In this document: in pieces, positions 18,082 to 27,417 of the stretch
Position numbering within the stretch: the first letter of the stretch is position 1
Layout of the letters: each line of letters starts with the position of its first letter
Source: Blautia sp.
Lineage (GTDB): Bacteria > Bacillota > Clostridia > Lachnospirales > Lachnospiraceae
Reading direction: 5' to 3'
DNA: 51,761 bases
Assembly (NCBI GenBank): GCA_022777285.1
Contig: JALFGN010000134.1
Location: forward strand, 1-51,761
Position numbers and translations under genes: made by a program
The notes under the pieces: generated by a model
Told to the model about the DNA's origin: nothing
The model's input: only the letters and a program-made list of their open reading frames with translations
Databases searched by the model: none

Positions 18082-18960
18082 ATGGAAGACAGAAGAATCG
18101 CAGTTGTCACAGACAGCAACAGCGGTATTACCCAACAACAGGCAGAGAATATGGGAATTACCGTACTTCCTATGCCTTTTTATATTGATGAACAATTATA
18201 TCTGGAAGGAATTACCTTAAAACAGGAAGCTTTTTATGAAAAACTGGAACAGGATGCTGCAATTTGCACATCCCAGCCGTCTCCAGCAGATGTGATGGAA
18301 ACATGGGAGAGACTGCTTCAGGATTATGATGAGGTGGTGCATATTCCTATGTCCAGCGGACTCAGCAATTCCTGTCAAACAGCAATGGTGCTGGCAAGAG
18401 AATTTAAAGGTCGGGTTTATGTAGTGGATAATCAGAGAATTTCCGTTACACAAAGACAGGCGGTTCTCGATGCATTGGAACTGCTGAAAGCAGGAAAAAC
18501 AGGTGCACAGATAAAGGAAATACTGGAAGCTGAGAAAATGGAATCCAGTATCTATATTACACTGGAAACTTTGAAATATCTGAAAAAGGGTGGAAGAATT
18601 ACTCCGGCTGCTGCAGCACTTGGCACTGTTTTAAATTTAAAACCGGTTCTTCAGATTCAGGGAGAAAAGCTGGATGCATTTGCAAAAGCAAGAGGAAAAA
18701 AACAGGCAAAAAAAATCATGATCAAAGCAATGAAAGAAGATCTGAAGACCCGTTTTGCCGATTATAACAAAAAGGGACTGATGTGTCTGGAAGCAGCCTA
18801 TGCAGGAAATGAAGAAGAAGCACAGGAGTGGAAAGAAGAACTGGAAAAGGAATTTTCCGGTATGGAAGTCCATATGGATCCTTTGTCTTTGAGTGTTGCC
18901 TGTCATATTGGAAAAGGCGCGATTGCAGTTGCAGTTTCAAAAAAGGTGGAAGTGGAGTAA
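18082..18960 (+). CDS. DegV family fatty-acid-binding protein
   Basis: A 292-residue DegV/EDD-fold protein. The N-terminus VVTDSNSGITQQQA and the motifs TSQPSPAD and HIPMSSGLSNS are the family signature; the serines near residues 95-100 form the lipid-carboxylate site. Members (FakB-like) bind fatty acids and hand them to a FakA kinase, but many remain uncharacterised, and no fakA lies nearby, so function is inferred. It has no signal peptide or membrane segment. It precedes argS by 9 bases, so both share the 18011 promoter. AAAAAGGAGTTTGAGATAA is the ribosome region. Confidence 0.88.
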   Translation: MEDRRIAVVTDSNSGITQQQAENMGITVLPMPFYIDEQLYLEGITLKQEAFYEKLEQDAAICTSQPSPADVMETWERLLQDYDEVVHIPMSSGLSNSCQTAMVLAREFKGRVYVVDNQRISVTQRQAVLDALELLKAGKTGAQIKEILEAEKMESSIYITLETLKYLKKGGRITPAAAALGTVLNLKPVLQIQGEKLDAFAKARGKKQAKKIMIKAMKEDLKTRFADYNKKGLMCLEAAYAGNEEEAQEWKEELEKEFSGMEVHMDPLSLSVACHIGKGAIAVAVSKKVEVE

Positions 18961-18969
18961 AATACAGTT

Positions 18970-20736
18970 ATGAAAAAAATTATGGAATGTATGGAAGCAG
19001 TGATTAAAGAAGCGTTTGCTGCTTCCGGTTATGATGAAAAATTTGCAAGAGTCAATGTTTCAAACCGTCCGGATCTGTGTGAGTATCAGTGTAACGGAGC
19101 CATGGCGGCAGCAAAGACCTATAAAAAAGCTCCGATCATGATTGCAAATGATGTGGTGGAAAAATTAAAAGAGCAGGCAATTTTTTCTATGGCAGAGGCA
19201 GTAAATCCGGGATTCATCAATTTGAAACTCGCACCGGCTTTTCTTGCTTCTTATCTGAATGATATGCAGGCAGATGAGAACTTATCCATTGAAAAAACAA
19301 AAAATCCCAAGACTATTATTATTGATTACGGAGGACCGAATGTTGCAAAACCGCTTCATGTAGGACATCTTCGTTCAGCAATTATCGGAGAAAGCATTAA
19401 ACGAATGGGACGCTTTCTGGGACATAAAGTGATCGGCGATGTACATCTGGGTGACTGGGGGCTGCAGATGGGACTGATTATTACAGAACTTAGAAAGCGT
19501 TCTCCGGAACTGGTATACTTTGATGAGAATTATGAAGGCGAGTATCCGAAAGAAGCACCATTTACAGTCAGTGAACTGGAAGAAATCTATCCGGCTGCAA
19601 GTGGAAAATCAAAAGAAGATGAAGCCTATAAAAACGAAGCGTTGGAAGCAACCCTTCAGCTGCAGCAGGGAAGAAGAGGATACCGTGCATTGTGGAATCA
19701 CATTATGAACGTATCTGTAGAAGACCTGAAGAAAAATTATTCGAAACTGCATGTGGATTTTGATTTGTGGATGGGAGAATCGGATGCAGATCCTTATATT
19801 CCTGCTATGGTAAACTACCTGAAAGAGAATGGTTATGCGTATGTAGATCAGGGTGCTCTGGTTGTCGATGTAAAAGAAGAAACAGATACAAAAGAGATTC
19901 CGCCTTGTATGATTCTGAAATCGGACGGTGCTTCTCTTTACAATACGACAGACCTTGCTACCATCGTGCAGCGTGTCGAAGATTACCAGCCAGATGAAAT
20001 TATCTATGTCGTGGACAAACGCCAGGAACTTCACTTTGTTCAGGTATTCCGTTGTGCAAAAAAAGCAAAGATGGTAGGAGAAAACACAGAACTTTCCTTT
20101 GTGGGATTCGGAACCATGAATGGCAAAGACGGAAAACCGTTTAAGACAAGAGAAGGCGGTGTAATGCGTCTGGAACGTCTGATTGGTGAAATCAATGATG
20201 AGATGTATAAAAAAATCGTTGAGAACCGCAGTGTGAAAGATGAAAATGCAGAAAAGACAGCGCAGATGGTAGGATTATCAGCAATCAAATATGGTGACCT
20301 GTCCAATCAGGCATCCAAAGATTATATCTTTGATGTGGAGCGCTTTACTTCGTTTGAAGGAAATACAGGTCCTTATATTTTATATACCATTGTACGTATT
20401 AAATCGATTCTGGAACGTTACAAAAACGAAGGCGGAAATCCGCAAGACGGAAAGATTCTGGAAGCGTTCAATGAAAGTGAGAAGAATCTTATGCTGGAAC
20501 TCGGAAAATTCAATTCTGTTATTGAACCTGCTTTCCAGGAAAAAGCACCACATAAAATCTGTTCTTACATTTACGATCTGGCAAATGCATTTAACAGTTT
20601 TTATCATGAGACAAAGATTCTCAGTGAGGAAAATCAGGTACAGAAACAATCCTGGATCCGTCTGCTTGTTCTGTGCAGAGATGTACTGGAAACTTGCATT
20701 GATCTCCTTGGATTTGAAGCACCGGAAAGAATGTAA
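18970..20736 (+). CDS. argS: Arginyl-tRNA synthetase
   Basis: Class I synthetase charging tRNA-Arg, 588 residues. It starts with the N-terminal add1 domain (NVSNRPDLCEYQCNGAM), then the HIGH-type motif as HVGHLRSA. The KMSKS-equivalent site reads GKPFKTREGG, as in the many ArgRS enzymes lacking a full KMSKS. An anticodon-binding C-terminal domain ends in GFEAPERM. The ATG lies 9 bases after degV with no good Shine-Dalgarno (AAAATACAGTT), so translation may be coupled to degV. No T-box leader is present. A long hairpin and AT-rich tandem repeat follow it. Confidence 0.95.
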   Translation: MKKIMECMEAVIKEAFAASGYDEKFARVNVSNRPDLCEYQCNGAMAAAKTYKKAPIMIANDVVEKLKEQAIFSMAEAVNPGFINLKLAPAFLASYLNDMQADENLSIEKTKNPKTIIIDYGGPNVAKPLHVGHLRSAIIGESIKRMGRFLGHKVIGDVHLGDWGLQMGLIITELRKRSPELVYFDENYEGEYPKEAPFTVSELEEIYPAASGKSKEDEAYKNEALEATLQLQQGRRGYRALWNHIMNVSVEDLKKNYSKLHVDFDLWMGESDADPYIPAMVNYLKENGYAYVDQGALVVDVKEETDTKEIPPCMILKSDGASLYNTTDLATIVQRVEDYQPDEIIYVVDKRQELHFVQVFRCAKKAKMVGENTELSFVGFGTMNGKDGKPFKTREGGVMRLERLIGEINDEMYKKIVENRSVKDENAEKTAQMVGLSAIKYGDLSNQASKDYIFDVERFTSFEGNTGPYILYTIVRIKSILERYKNEGGNPQDGKILEAFNESEKNLMLELGKFNSVIEPAFQEKAPHKICSYIYDLANAFNSFYHETKILSEENQVQKQSWIRLLVLCRDVLETCIDLLGFEAPERM

Positions 20737-20748
20737 AACAATCTCTTC

Positions 20749-20800
20749 GGCGGGCATGCGTGTCAAGAAAAGCAGACAGCTTGTGCAGCGCATGCCTGCC
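20749..20800. other. Long imperfect hairpin downstream of argS
   Basis: Arms GGCGGGCATGCG (20749-20760) and CGCATGCCTGCC (20789-20800) pair over 12 bp with one G-T wobble. The 28-base loop contains a further CAAG/CTTG pair. No T run follows (ATTCTAAAAAAACG), so it is not a standard intrinsic terminator; it could be a Rho-independent relic, a processing signal or a repeat-family member. Confidence 0.6.
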
Positions 20801-20820
20801 ATTCTAAAAAAACGATCTTC

Positions 20821-20860
20821 TTGATCAATTCATAAATCAATTTATAAATCAATTCATAAA
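20821..20860 (+). promoter_or_regulatory. Promoter candidate over a 12-bp tandem repeat (kinase gene)
   Basis: Three adjacent 12-bp units read TCAATTCATAAA, TCAATTTATAAA and TCAATTCATAAA (20825-20860). TTGATC at 20821 and TATAAA at 20843, 16 bp apart, form a possible promoter within the array. Another TATAAA at 20871 could act as an alternative -10. The regular 12-bp phase could also be a protein-binding array. Confidence 0.45.
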
Positions 20861-20904
20861 TAGAATTCCCTATAAAAATTTTACAGCGTGTGGAGGTGAA
20901 CGCA

Positions 20905-22476
20905 TTGCCAGAGGAACGCTATGCGTTTGAACGGGTATTAGGAGAAGGCGCTCAGGGAAAAGTGTATCTTGCCTATGATCGGAAGCTGGAGAAATACTGG
21001 GCAGTGAAGGAACTGAAAGTCAGTTCAGGAGAAGCAAAAATCATGTTGGAACTGGATCACCCCGGGTTACCGAGAATCACAGATGTAATTGAAAAAGACA
21101 ATCGTCAATATCTTGTCATGGATTATATGGAAGGCAAAACTCTGAAAGAAATGAAAGAAGAAATGGAAAAAAAGAACCGTTATTTTTCATGGAAGCAGAG
21201 AATTACCTGGGGAATCCAGATTTGCAGTCTTCTGGAATATTTACATAGTCCGGGAAAAGAAATCATTCATCAGGATCTGAAACCCTCCAATCTTCTGATA
21301 CACATTTCCGGAAGCATCCGGATTCTTGATTTTGGAATTGCCTCCAGAGAAGGTGAAAAGAGCAGCGGTATGGGAACACCGGGATATGCAGCACCCGAAC
21401 AGAAAAAGAGAAAGGCAGAAAAGCGTTCGGATATTTATGCATTGGGAGCGGTGCTTCTATATATGGAAAGAAAAGACGAGAAACAGACTTATCTGTATAG
21501 AGAATGGAGAAAAATCATTCGAAAATGCATGGAAGAAAATCCGCAAAAACGTTACCGGAATATTTCTCTTTTGAAAAAAGATCTCATACGTCTGGAACAA
21601 ATCCGGCAGGGGAAAAAACGAGTATATGCAGGAACGGTTCTTGGAATTATGGGAATTCTTTTTCTTGCAGCAGACATAAAGAGGAACAGAGATGTTTTGG
21701 AAAAAGTACCTTTTGAAACAAGAAATCAAGAAGAACTGACAGATCCGGCTGATTATGAAGAGGCAAAAGCCTATTTTTTACAGAGCCAGATGAACGGAGA
21801 AAATCCGGAAGCTTATGGGAAACTGATGGATGCGTTGGAGCATCCGCAAACTGCAGACTGGAAGCAAATCAGAGGAATTCTGGAAGAACTGCAGCAACAG
21901 AAAAAAGATTCCTGGATTCAGGCAAGAGAAAATGTGTTTCTGGCTGATCTTTATCTGGCTTATGGAAAAGAAATGGAATTTACAATGGAGGAAAAGGCAG
22001 AGGAAGCGGCAAAAGTGCTGGAAAGAGCCAAAGAACAGCTCAAAGAGAATCCGGAGCAGCCGCTGGCTTTTCTCTATGAATGGGAGGCAGACAGGCAGCT
22101 TGCCAGGTGTTATGAAATGTCCGGGGATACGGAGAAAGGGATTGCCTGTTATCTCCGGATTTTGGAACAGGAAAACAATGCAGTGCAGAGAAAACAGACT
22201 CTGTTAGCACTTCTGTATCTGTATCGGAAACAGGGAGAATACGAAAAAGCAGAGGAAGGGTATCAAAAACTTCTGGAAGAAGATCCGCTGGATCAGGAAG
22301 CAGCCTGTGCCTATGCGCTGATGGAAGCACTGGAAAGAAAACATCCGGAAAAAGCAGAAAAAATTCTGGGAAAGACAGAGGCCTGTCTGCAGCACACACA
22401 AATCGAAAAAAGTGAAAATATGAAAAAAACAGAAAGAAAAATCAGAGAATACCAGGAAAATCTTGCAGCACCGTAG
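20905..22476 (+). CDS. Membrane-anchored Ser/Thr protein kinase with C-terminal TPR-like repeats
   Basis: A 523-residue Hanks-type kinase. The kinase domain is first: glycine loop GEGAQGKVYLAYD, catalytic lysine in AVKEL, loop HQDLKPSN, metal-binding DFG in ILDFGIA, and GTPGYAAPEQ. The usual HRD arginine is glutamine here (HQD), a non-RD kinase that may not need activation-loop phosphorylation. One membrane helix (VYAGTVLGIMGILFLAAD) is followed by an outer helical region with repeat pairs resembling TPRs (AYGKLMDALEHP; LYRKQGEYEKAEEGYQKLLEEDPLDQEAACAYA split). It lacks the PASTA repeats of PrkC/StkP. The TTG at 20905 is chosen because GGAGGTGA lies 8 bases before it; the GTG at 20890 overlaps that site. 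It pairs with the next gene, 12 bases away. Confidence 0.82.
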   Translation: MPEERYAFERVLGEGAQGKVYLAYDRKLEKYWAVKELKVSSGEAKIMLELDHPGLPRITDVIEKDNRQYLVMDYMEGKTLKEMKEEMEKKNRYFSWKQRITWGIQICSLLEYLHSPGKEIIHQDLKPSNLLIHISGSIRILDFGIASREGEKSSGMGTPGYAAPEQKKRKAEKRSDIYALGAVLLYMERKDEKQTYLYREWRKIIRKCMEENPQKRYRNISLLKKDLIRLEQIRQGKKRVYAGTVLGIMGILFLAADIKRNRDVLEKVPFETRNQEELTDPADYEEAKAYFLQSQMNGENPEAYGKLMDALEHPQTADWKQIRGILEELQQQKKDSWIQARENVFLADLYLAYGKEMEFTMEEKAEEAAKVLERAKEQLKENPEQPLAFLYEWEADRQLARCYEMSGDTEKGIACYLRILEQENNAVQRKQTLLALLYLYRKQGEYEKAEEGYQKLLEEDPLDQEAACAYALMEALERKHPEKAEKILGKTEACLQHTQIEKSENMKKTERKIREYQENLAAP

Positions 22477-22488
22477 GGAGGAAAAAAT

Positions 22489-23643
22489 ATGAAGAGAACA
22501 ACAATCATGGCAGGCGTTTTGTGTGCAGGAATCAGTCTTTTTTGGGGAAAAAGTATACATGCAAAGGCAAGTATACCAGTGATAGAACTGGAAAAAGGGG
22601 AAGAATTTTCCATGCCTGCGCATGGAGCAATTGAAATCGCGGATGAAACCATCCTCCAATTGAAAGAAGATGGCTCTTTGCAGGCACTTGAGGAGGGAGA
22701 AACAGAGGTGGTTTTGCGCTGGACAGTCAAAGTGAAAAACAAAGAACAAACCGAAGAAACGATACCGGAAGAGCCGATACCGGAAGAGCCGGTCGATGCA
22801 GAAAACTGGATTCATAAAGAAGAACAGGAGGTCATAGAAGATTTGAAAGAAACGGAGAAAGAAATGGAGAAGGAACAGACAGAAACAGAACCGGAGGCAT
22901 TGATTTCTATCGAATTGCCGGATATGCAGGCACCGGAAATCTGTTTTGAAAATCTGTCAGCATTTCAGTCCGGGGAAACAGGGGAACATCCAGTTATTTC
23001 TTTTAAAGATTCCAAAATGAATCAGAAAAATATACGGATCTTTCTGGAAGGAGAACGAACCGGGCAAAAAGAACCGGAAGTAGTAATAGAAAGAAAAGAG
23101 GAAGAAATCCGGATGACCCTGTTATCTTCTTTTACAGATGATACCTATACACTGGTCTGCACAGCCTGGGATGATTATGGAAATCTGACAGAGAAAAAAT
23201 GGATTTTTACAGTCAATCAAAATGGTACGACCTTTCAGTTTGATAAAGAAAAAAATCGGGTGAGCAGTTTGTTTGATCCGGAAATTGCAGTGGAAAATTT
23301 AGATGCCGTGACAGTAGTTTCCTGTATGGTAAATGGGGAAAGCGTCAGTTATGAATGGGAAGAAGGAAAAATAAAAATACCAGGAGAAAATCTGAAAAAA
23401 GGGAACAACAGAATTTCACTTACTGTGCGGGATGCAGCAGGAAATGTAAGTGAAATGGAACCTTGGGATTTTTATGTGGAACCGGAACAAGGCGATCATG
23501 TCTCAGAAGAGAAAGGAGTGGAAGAAAAAGAAGAGGAGATGATACAGAAACAACAGGGAAGCCCTATGGGAATAATATTTTTGATAATTGGGAGCATAGC
23601 TGTTTTCTGGGAGAAAAAAATGTGTTACAATGACCGTACATGA
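22489..23643 (+). CDS. Secreted membrane-anchored protein with Ig-like domains
   Basis: A 384-residue exported protein of unknown role. Residues 1-26 look like a signal peptide (MKRTTIMAGVLCAGISLFWG then IHAKA). An acidic Glu/Pro/Thr-rich stretch (EETIPEEPIPEEPVDAENW) follows, then two strand-rich Ig/Bacterial-Ig-like units, the second containing SLTVRDAAGNVSEMEPWDFYV, typical of these folds. A hydrophobic C-terminal helix (PMGIIFLIIGSIAVFW) with a few basic residues anchors it. It lies 12 bases after the kinase gene with GTAGGGAGGAAAAAAT as ribosome site, so the two probably work together, perhaps as a sensed or phosphorylated surface partner. That pairing is inference. Confidence 0.7.
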   Translation: MKRTTIMAGVLCAGISLFWGKSIHAKASIPVIELEKGEEFSMPAHGAIEIADETILQLKEDGSLQALEEGETEVVLRWTVKVKNKEQTEETIPEEPIPEEPVDAENWIHKEEQEVIEDLKETEKEMEKEQTETEPEALISIELPDMQAPEICFENLSAFQSGETGEHPVISFKDSKMNQKNIRIFLEGERTGQKEPEVVIERKEEEIRMTLLSSFTDDTYTLVCTAWDDYGNLTEKKWIFTVNQNGTTFQFDKEKNRVSSLFDPEIAVENLDAVTVVSCMVNGESVSYEWEEGKIKIPGENLKKGNNRISLTVRDAAGNVSEMEPWDFYVEPEQGDHVSEEKGVEEKEEEMIQKQQGSPMGIIFLIIGSIAVFWEKKMCYNDRT

Positions 23644-23648
23644 ACGGT
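23623..23648 (+). promoter_or_regulatory. fbp promoter with inverted repeat at the start point
   Basis: TGTTACAAT at 23623 is an extended -10 (TGN plus TACAAT); the -35 is poor (TTTTCT, 17 bp away). The inverted repeat ACCGT (23633-23637) and ACGGT (23644-23648), separated by 6 bases, spans the predicted transcription start, where a bound repressor would block initiation. It overlaps the end of the upstream gene. Confidence 0.45.
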
Positions 23649-23673
23649 AGCGTAAAATGTATGGGAGGAATTT

Positions 23674-25626
23674 ATGGAAAAAATGGAGGCGAAATATCTG
23701 GAGCGGCTTTCACAGCTATATCCTACAATTGCAAAAGCATCAACGGAAATCATTAATCTGCAGGCGATCCTGAATCTGCCCAAAGGAACGGAGCATTTTC
23801 TGACAGATATTCATGGGGAATATGAAGCCTTTTCCCATGTGTTGAAGAACGGATCCGGTTCCATAAGAAGAAAGATTCATGATGTGTTTGGACATACTCT
23901 GAATGCGCAGGATAAGCGGTCTTTGGCAACGCTGATTTATTATCCAAAAGAAAAAATGGAACTGGTAAAGAGAACAGAGGAAAATATTAAGGACTGGTAT
24001 AAAATTACCCTGTATCGTCTGATTGAGGTCTGCAAAAAGGTTGCATCCAAATATACAAGATCAAAAGTCAGGAAAGCTTTACCGGTGGATTTTGCTTATG
24101 TGATTGAAGAACTGATCACAGAAAAATCAGATCTGACAGATAAAGAAGCTTATTATGAGCAGATTATAGAGACTATTATCAATATTGGAAGAGCAGAAGT
24201 ATTTATAGTTGCATTATGCGAACTGATTCAACGTCTGGTTGTAGATCATCTGCATATTCTCGGGGATATTTATGACAGAGGTCCGGGACCGCATAAAATC
24301 ATGGACAAGCTGGAACAGCATCATTCCATTGATATTCAGTGGGGAAATCATGATATTGTATGGATGGGAGCGGCAGCCGGACAGCGTTCCTGCATTGCGA
24401 ATGTAATTCGTATCTGTGCAAGATATGCAAATCTGGATATTCTGGAAGATGGATATGGAATCAATTTGCTTCCTCTTGCCACGTTTGCACTTACTTATTA
24501 TAAAGAAGATCCTTGTGAGTGCTTTAAAATCAAAGGTGGCAATACTTTGAATCCGGCGGAAACCGTGCTGAATATGAAAATGCATAAAGCAATCTCCATT
24601 ATTCAGTTTAAACTGGAAGGGAAATTGCTTATGCGAAGAAAAGAATTTCATATGGCAGACCGGGCATTGTTGGATGATATTAATTATGAAGAAGGAACGA
24701 TCCGACTGGACGGAAAAGAGTATCCGCTTCTGGATACGATGTTTCCAACAATTGATCCGGAAAATCCTTATGAACTTTCCGCTGAGGAAGAAAATATAAT
24801 GGAACGATTGGTGGCTGCATTTACCAATTGTGAGAAATTGCAGAGACATATGCGCTTCCTGTTGAAAAAGGGAAGTTTATATAAGGTGCATAATAACAAT
24901 CTTTTATATCATGGATGTGTGCCTTTGAATGAGGACAAAAGCTTTAAGTCAGTAGAGGTATATGGAAAGGAATACAAAGGAAAAGCGCTGTATGATATTC
25001 TGGAGTCTTATGTAAGAAAAGCATTTGTGGCTATTGATGAGGAAGAACGGGAAAAAGGAAAGGATATTTTGTGGTTTATCTGGAGCAGTCCCGGTTCTCC
25101 TTTGTTCGGAAAAGATAAAATGGCAACTTTTGAGCGGTATTTTCTGGCAGAAAAAGAGACGCACAAAGAAAAGAAAAATCCTTATTACAGCCTTCTGGAA
25201 GATGAGGAAGTCATTGATAATATTATGAAAGAGTTCGGAATCGGCGGTGAATGTTCTCATATTGTAAACGGACACGTACCGGTGCATCACACATCCGGAG
25301 AAAGTCCTATAAAATGTGACGGAAAAGTTCTGGTCATTGATGGAGGATTCTCCAAGGCTTATCAGAAAGAAACAGGAATTGCAGGATATACGTTAATTTA
25401 CAATTCCTGGGGAATGATACTGGCTGCTCACGAACCGTTTACTTCTACAGAAGATGCGATTACAAGAGAGACGGATATTTTGTCAGACAGTATCCTTGTA
25501 AAGCGAACTTCCTACCGGAAAACAGTGGGAGATACGGACAACGGACGGCATTTGCAGGAAAACATCGAGGATCTTAAAAAACTGCTGGAAGCATACAGAA
25601 ACGGAACGATTATTGAAAAAGAATAA
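23674..25626 (+). CDS. fbp: Class III fructose-1,6-bisphosphatase
   Basis: A 650-residue protein with the metallophosphatase signature of class III FBPases (the Bacillus Fbp/YydE type): HFLTDIHGEYEAFSHVL, LGDIYDRGPGPHKIMD, IQWGNHDIVWMGAAAG, and a histidine pair in NGHVPVHHTSGESP. It hydrolyses fructose-1,6-bisphosphate to fructose-6-phosphate for gluconeogenesis in the cytoplasm. Length and motifs match the family. ATGGGAGGAATTT precedes the ATG. Class I and II enzymes are unrelated in sequence, so this class assignment is secure from the motifs. In a cell fed on pentose sugars the enzyme would be needed to make hexose phosphates for the envelope. Confidence 0.94.
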   Translation: MEKMEAKYLERLSQLYPTIAKASTEIINLQAILNLPKGTEHFLTDIHGEYEAFSHVLKNGSGSIRRKIHDVFGHTLNAQDKRSLATLIYYPKEKMELVKRTEENIKDWYKITLYRLIEVCKKVASKYTRSKVRKALPVDFAYVIEELITEKSDLTDKEAYYEQIIETIINIGRAEVFIVALCELIQRLVVDHLHILGDIYDRGPGPHKIMDKLEQHHSIDIQWGNHDIVWMGAAAGQRSCIANVIRICARYANLDILEDGYGINLLPLATFALTYYKEDPCECFKIKGGNTLNPAETVLNMKMHKAISIIQFKLEGKLLMRRKEFHMADRALLDDINYEEGTIRLDGKEYPLLDTMFPTIDPENPYELSAEEENIMERLVAAFTNCEKLQRHMRFLLKKGSLYKVHNNNLLYHGCVPLNEDKSFKSVEVYGKEYKGKALYDILESYVRKAFVAIDEEEREKGKDILWFIWSSPGSPLFGKDKMATFERYFLAEKETHKEKKNPYYSLLEDEEVIDNIMKEFGIGGECSHIVNGHVPVHHTSGESPIKCDGKVLVIDGGFSKAYQKETGIAGYTLIYNSWGMILAAHEPFTSTEDAITRETDILSDSILVKRTSYRKTVGDTDNGRHLQENIEDLKKLLEAYRNGTIIEKE

Positions 25627-25658
25627 AAATCAAGAAAAACAGAACAGGAGCAAGCATT

Positions 25659-26498
25659 ATGATTCATGAAACAATTTCCATACAAACGGAAGGATCACTT
25701 CCCGATACCCGATTAACGACTTATATTCTGGATGCCTATGAGGAACAGGATCCTGGGCTTAAGAGACCGCTTGTACTTGTCTGCCCGGGCGGTGCCTATC
25801 GTTTTACAGCAGACAGAGAGGCAGAGATGATTGCATTGCAGTTTAACAGCATGGGATATCATAGTGCAGTTCTTCGGTATTCCTGCGCGCCTGCTGTATT
25901 TCCAACTGCACTTACGGAAGTTGCAGCATCCATTAAAATGATAAAAGAGCAGAGCGAAAACTGGCATGTAGATACCGAAAAAATATTTGTTATGGGATTT
26001 TCAGCAGGCGGACATCTGGCAGCCAGTTATGGAGTATTCTGGAATCGATCCTTTGTGGCAGAAGCAGTGGGATGCAGTACAGAATTTCTGAAAATTGCCG
26101 GTATGATTCTGTGCTATCCGGTTCTGACTTCAAAAGAAGAATATACACATCTGGAAAGTATACACAATCTTCTGGGGGAAGACTATGAAGCAAAGAAAGA
26201 AGAAATGGCACTGGAAAATCAGGTGGGACTTCATACGCCGCCGGCCTTTTTGTGGCATACCTTTGCAGATGATGCAGTTCCTTTCCAAAATTCATTGTTT
26301 TTCGTGGAGGCTATGGGAAAAGCAGGCGTATCAGCAGAATATCATCTTTATCCGGAAGGTCCACATGGATTGTCTCTGGCAGATGAGTCCCTGGTACGTC
26401 CGGACGGAAGTGGAATACAGAAAGAGTGTCAGAGTTGGATGCCGCTTTTGAAGACATGGCTTCGGAGAACTTGCGAGAGAATTTCTGAAAAAAACTGA
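25659..26498 (+). CDS. Alpha/beta-hydrolase, acetyl-esterase-like
   Basis: A 279-residue intracellular alpha/beta hydrolase. The nucleophile elbow is GFSAGGH (Ser in GxSxG), the oxyanion region is VCPGGAYRF near residue 45, and the acid and histidine lie in FADDAVPF and [12 protein letters not shown]. This is the pattern of the BD-FAE/Axe-like esterases that release acetyl or short acyl groups from sugars. No signal peptide. CAGGAGCAAGCATT precedes the ATG, and it lies 32 bases after fbp, so they may share a transcript. A role in removing acetyl groups from imported oligosaccharides would suit the xylan locus 4 kb away, but it is outside that locus. Confidence 0.8.
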   Translation: MIHETISIQTEGSLPDTRLTTYILDAYEEQDPGLKRPLVLVCPGGAYRFTADREAEMIALQFNSMGYHSAVLRYSCAPAVFPTALTEVAASIKMIKEQSENWHVDTEKIFVMGFSAGGHLAASYGVFWNRSFVAEAVGCSTEFLKIAGMILCYPVLTSKEEYTHLESIHNLLGEDYEAKKEEMALENQVGLHTPPAFLWHTFADDAVPFQNSLFFVEAMGKAGVSAEYHLYPEGPHGLSLADESLVRPDGSGIQKECQSWMPLLKTWLRRTCERISEKN

Positions 26499-26506
26499 AA
26501 AACCGC

Positions 26507-26535
26507 TTGAACCGGCCATTTATCTATGGTATAAT
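26507..26535 (+). promoter_or_regulatory. Strong promoter of rpsB
   Basis: TTGAAC and a perfect TATAAT with 17 bp between them, near-consensus and the best promoter in the window. Transcription would start near 26542, leaving a leader of about 117 bases (26542-26658) before rpsB. Confidence 0.85.
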
Positions 26536-26541
26536 ACGAGC

Positions 26542-26658
26542 GTTGCGAAAATAACCACGTTTGTGAATTCCAAAGGAAGGTGCTTTCCCGAAGAAATCAG
26601 GATAAGTCCCGGAGGATTTGAAACAGACGGAAGAAAAGAACCAAAAGGAGAGAAAAAA
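26542..26658 (+). other. Long 5' leader of rpsB
   Basis: This 117-base leader is long for a ribosomal protein gene. It contains a small hairpin GGAAG..CTTTCC (26575-26590) and further GC-rich segments before the ribosome site GGAG. Autoregulatory leaders for S2 are known in some bacteria, but I cannot confirm a matching fold here. Confidence 0.4.
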
Positions 26659-27387
26659 ATGAGCGTTATTTCAATGAAACAGTTACTGGAAGCAGGTGTT
26701 CATTTCGGACATCAGACCAGAAGATGGAACCCTAAAATGGCTCCGTACATTTACACAGAAAGAAATGGTATCTACATCATCGACCTGCAGAAATCTGTAG
26801 GAATGGTTGACGATGCTTACAAAGCTGTTGCTGATATCGCAGCAGAAGGCGGCACAATTCTGTTCGTAGGTACAAAGAAACAGGCTCAGGATGCAATCAA
26901 AACAGAAGCTGAGCGTTGTGGAATGTTCTATGTAAATGAAAGATGGTTAGGTGGTATGCTGACAAACTTCAAGACCATCCAGAGCAGAATCGCAAGACTG
27001 AAAGAAATCGAAGCTATGGAATCTGACGGAACATTTGATGTACTGCCAAAGAAAGAAGTTATTGAACTGAAAAAAGAACAGGCAAAACTTGAGAAAAACC
27101 TTGGCGGTATCAAAGAAATGAAGAAAATTCCGGATGCCATCTTTATCGTAGACCCGAAAAAAGAAAGAATCTGCGTTCAGGAAGCACATACATTAGGTAT
27201 TCCGTTAATCGGTATTGCAGATACAAACTGTGATCCAGAAGAACTGGATTATGTAATTCCGGGTAACGATGATGCAATCAGAGCTGTAAAATTAATCGTT
27301 TCCAAAATGGCTGACGCTGTAATCGAAGCAAACCAGGGTGTTGCTGAAGATACAGAAGATTTTGTTGAAGAAGCAACAGAAGAATAA
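26659..27387 (+). CDS. rpsB: Small-subunit ribosomal protein S2
   Basis: Ribosomal protein uS2, 242 residues. It begins [19 protein letters not shown], the classical S2 start, with [17 protein letters not shown], then [15 protein letters not shown] and [13 protein letters not shown] near the end, and an acidic C-terminal tail. The ATG at 26659 is chosen over an upstream in-frame codon because AAAAGGAGAG precedes it and the sequence begins at the family's usual residue. The rpsB-tsf pair is conserved across bacteria. A terminator hairpin lies between the two genes. Confidence 0.97.
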   Translation: MSVISMKQLLEAGVHFGHQTRRWNPKMAPYIYTERNGIYIIDLQKSVGMVDDAYKAVADIAAEGGTILFVGTKKQAQDAIKTEAERCGMFYVNERWLGGMLTNFKTIQSRIARLKEIEAMESDGTFDVLPKKEVIELKKEQAKLEKNLGGIKEMKKIPDAIFIVDPKKERICVQEAHTLGIPLIGIADTNCDPEELDYVIPGNDDAIRAVKLIVSKMADAVIEANQGVAEDTEDFVEEATEE

Positions 27388-27417
27388 TTACCCACAGCAT
27401 TGGGCGATGATTCAGGG

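Noticed and set aside
20825-20860. CRISPR-like array
   Set aside because: Units are 12 bp, adjacent and without spacers.
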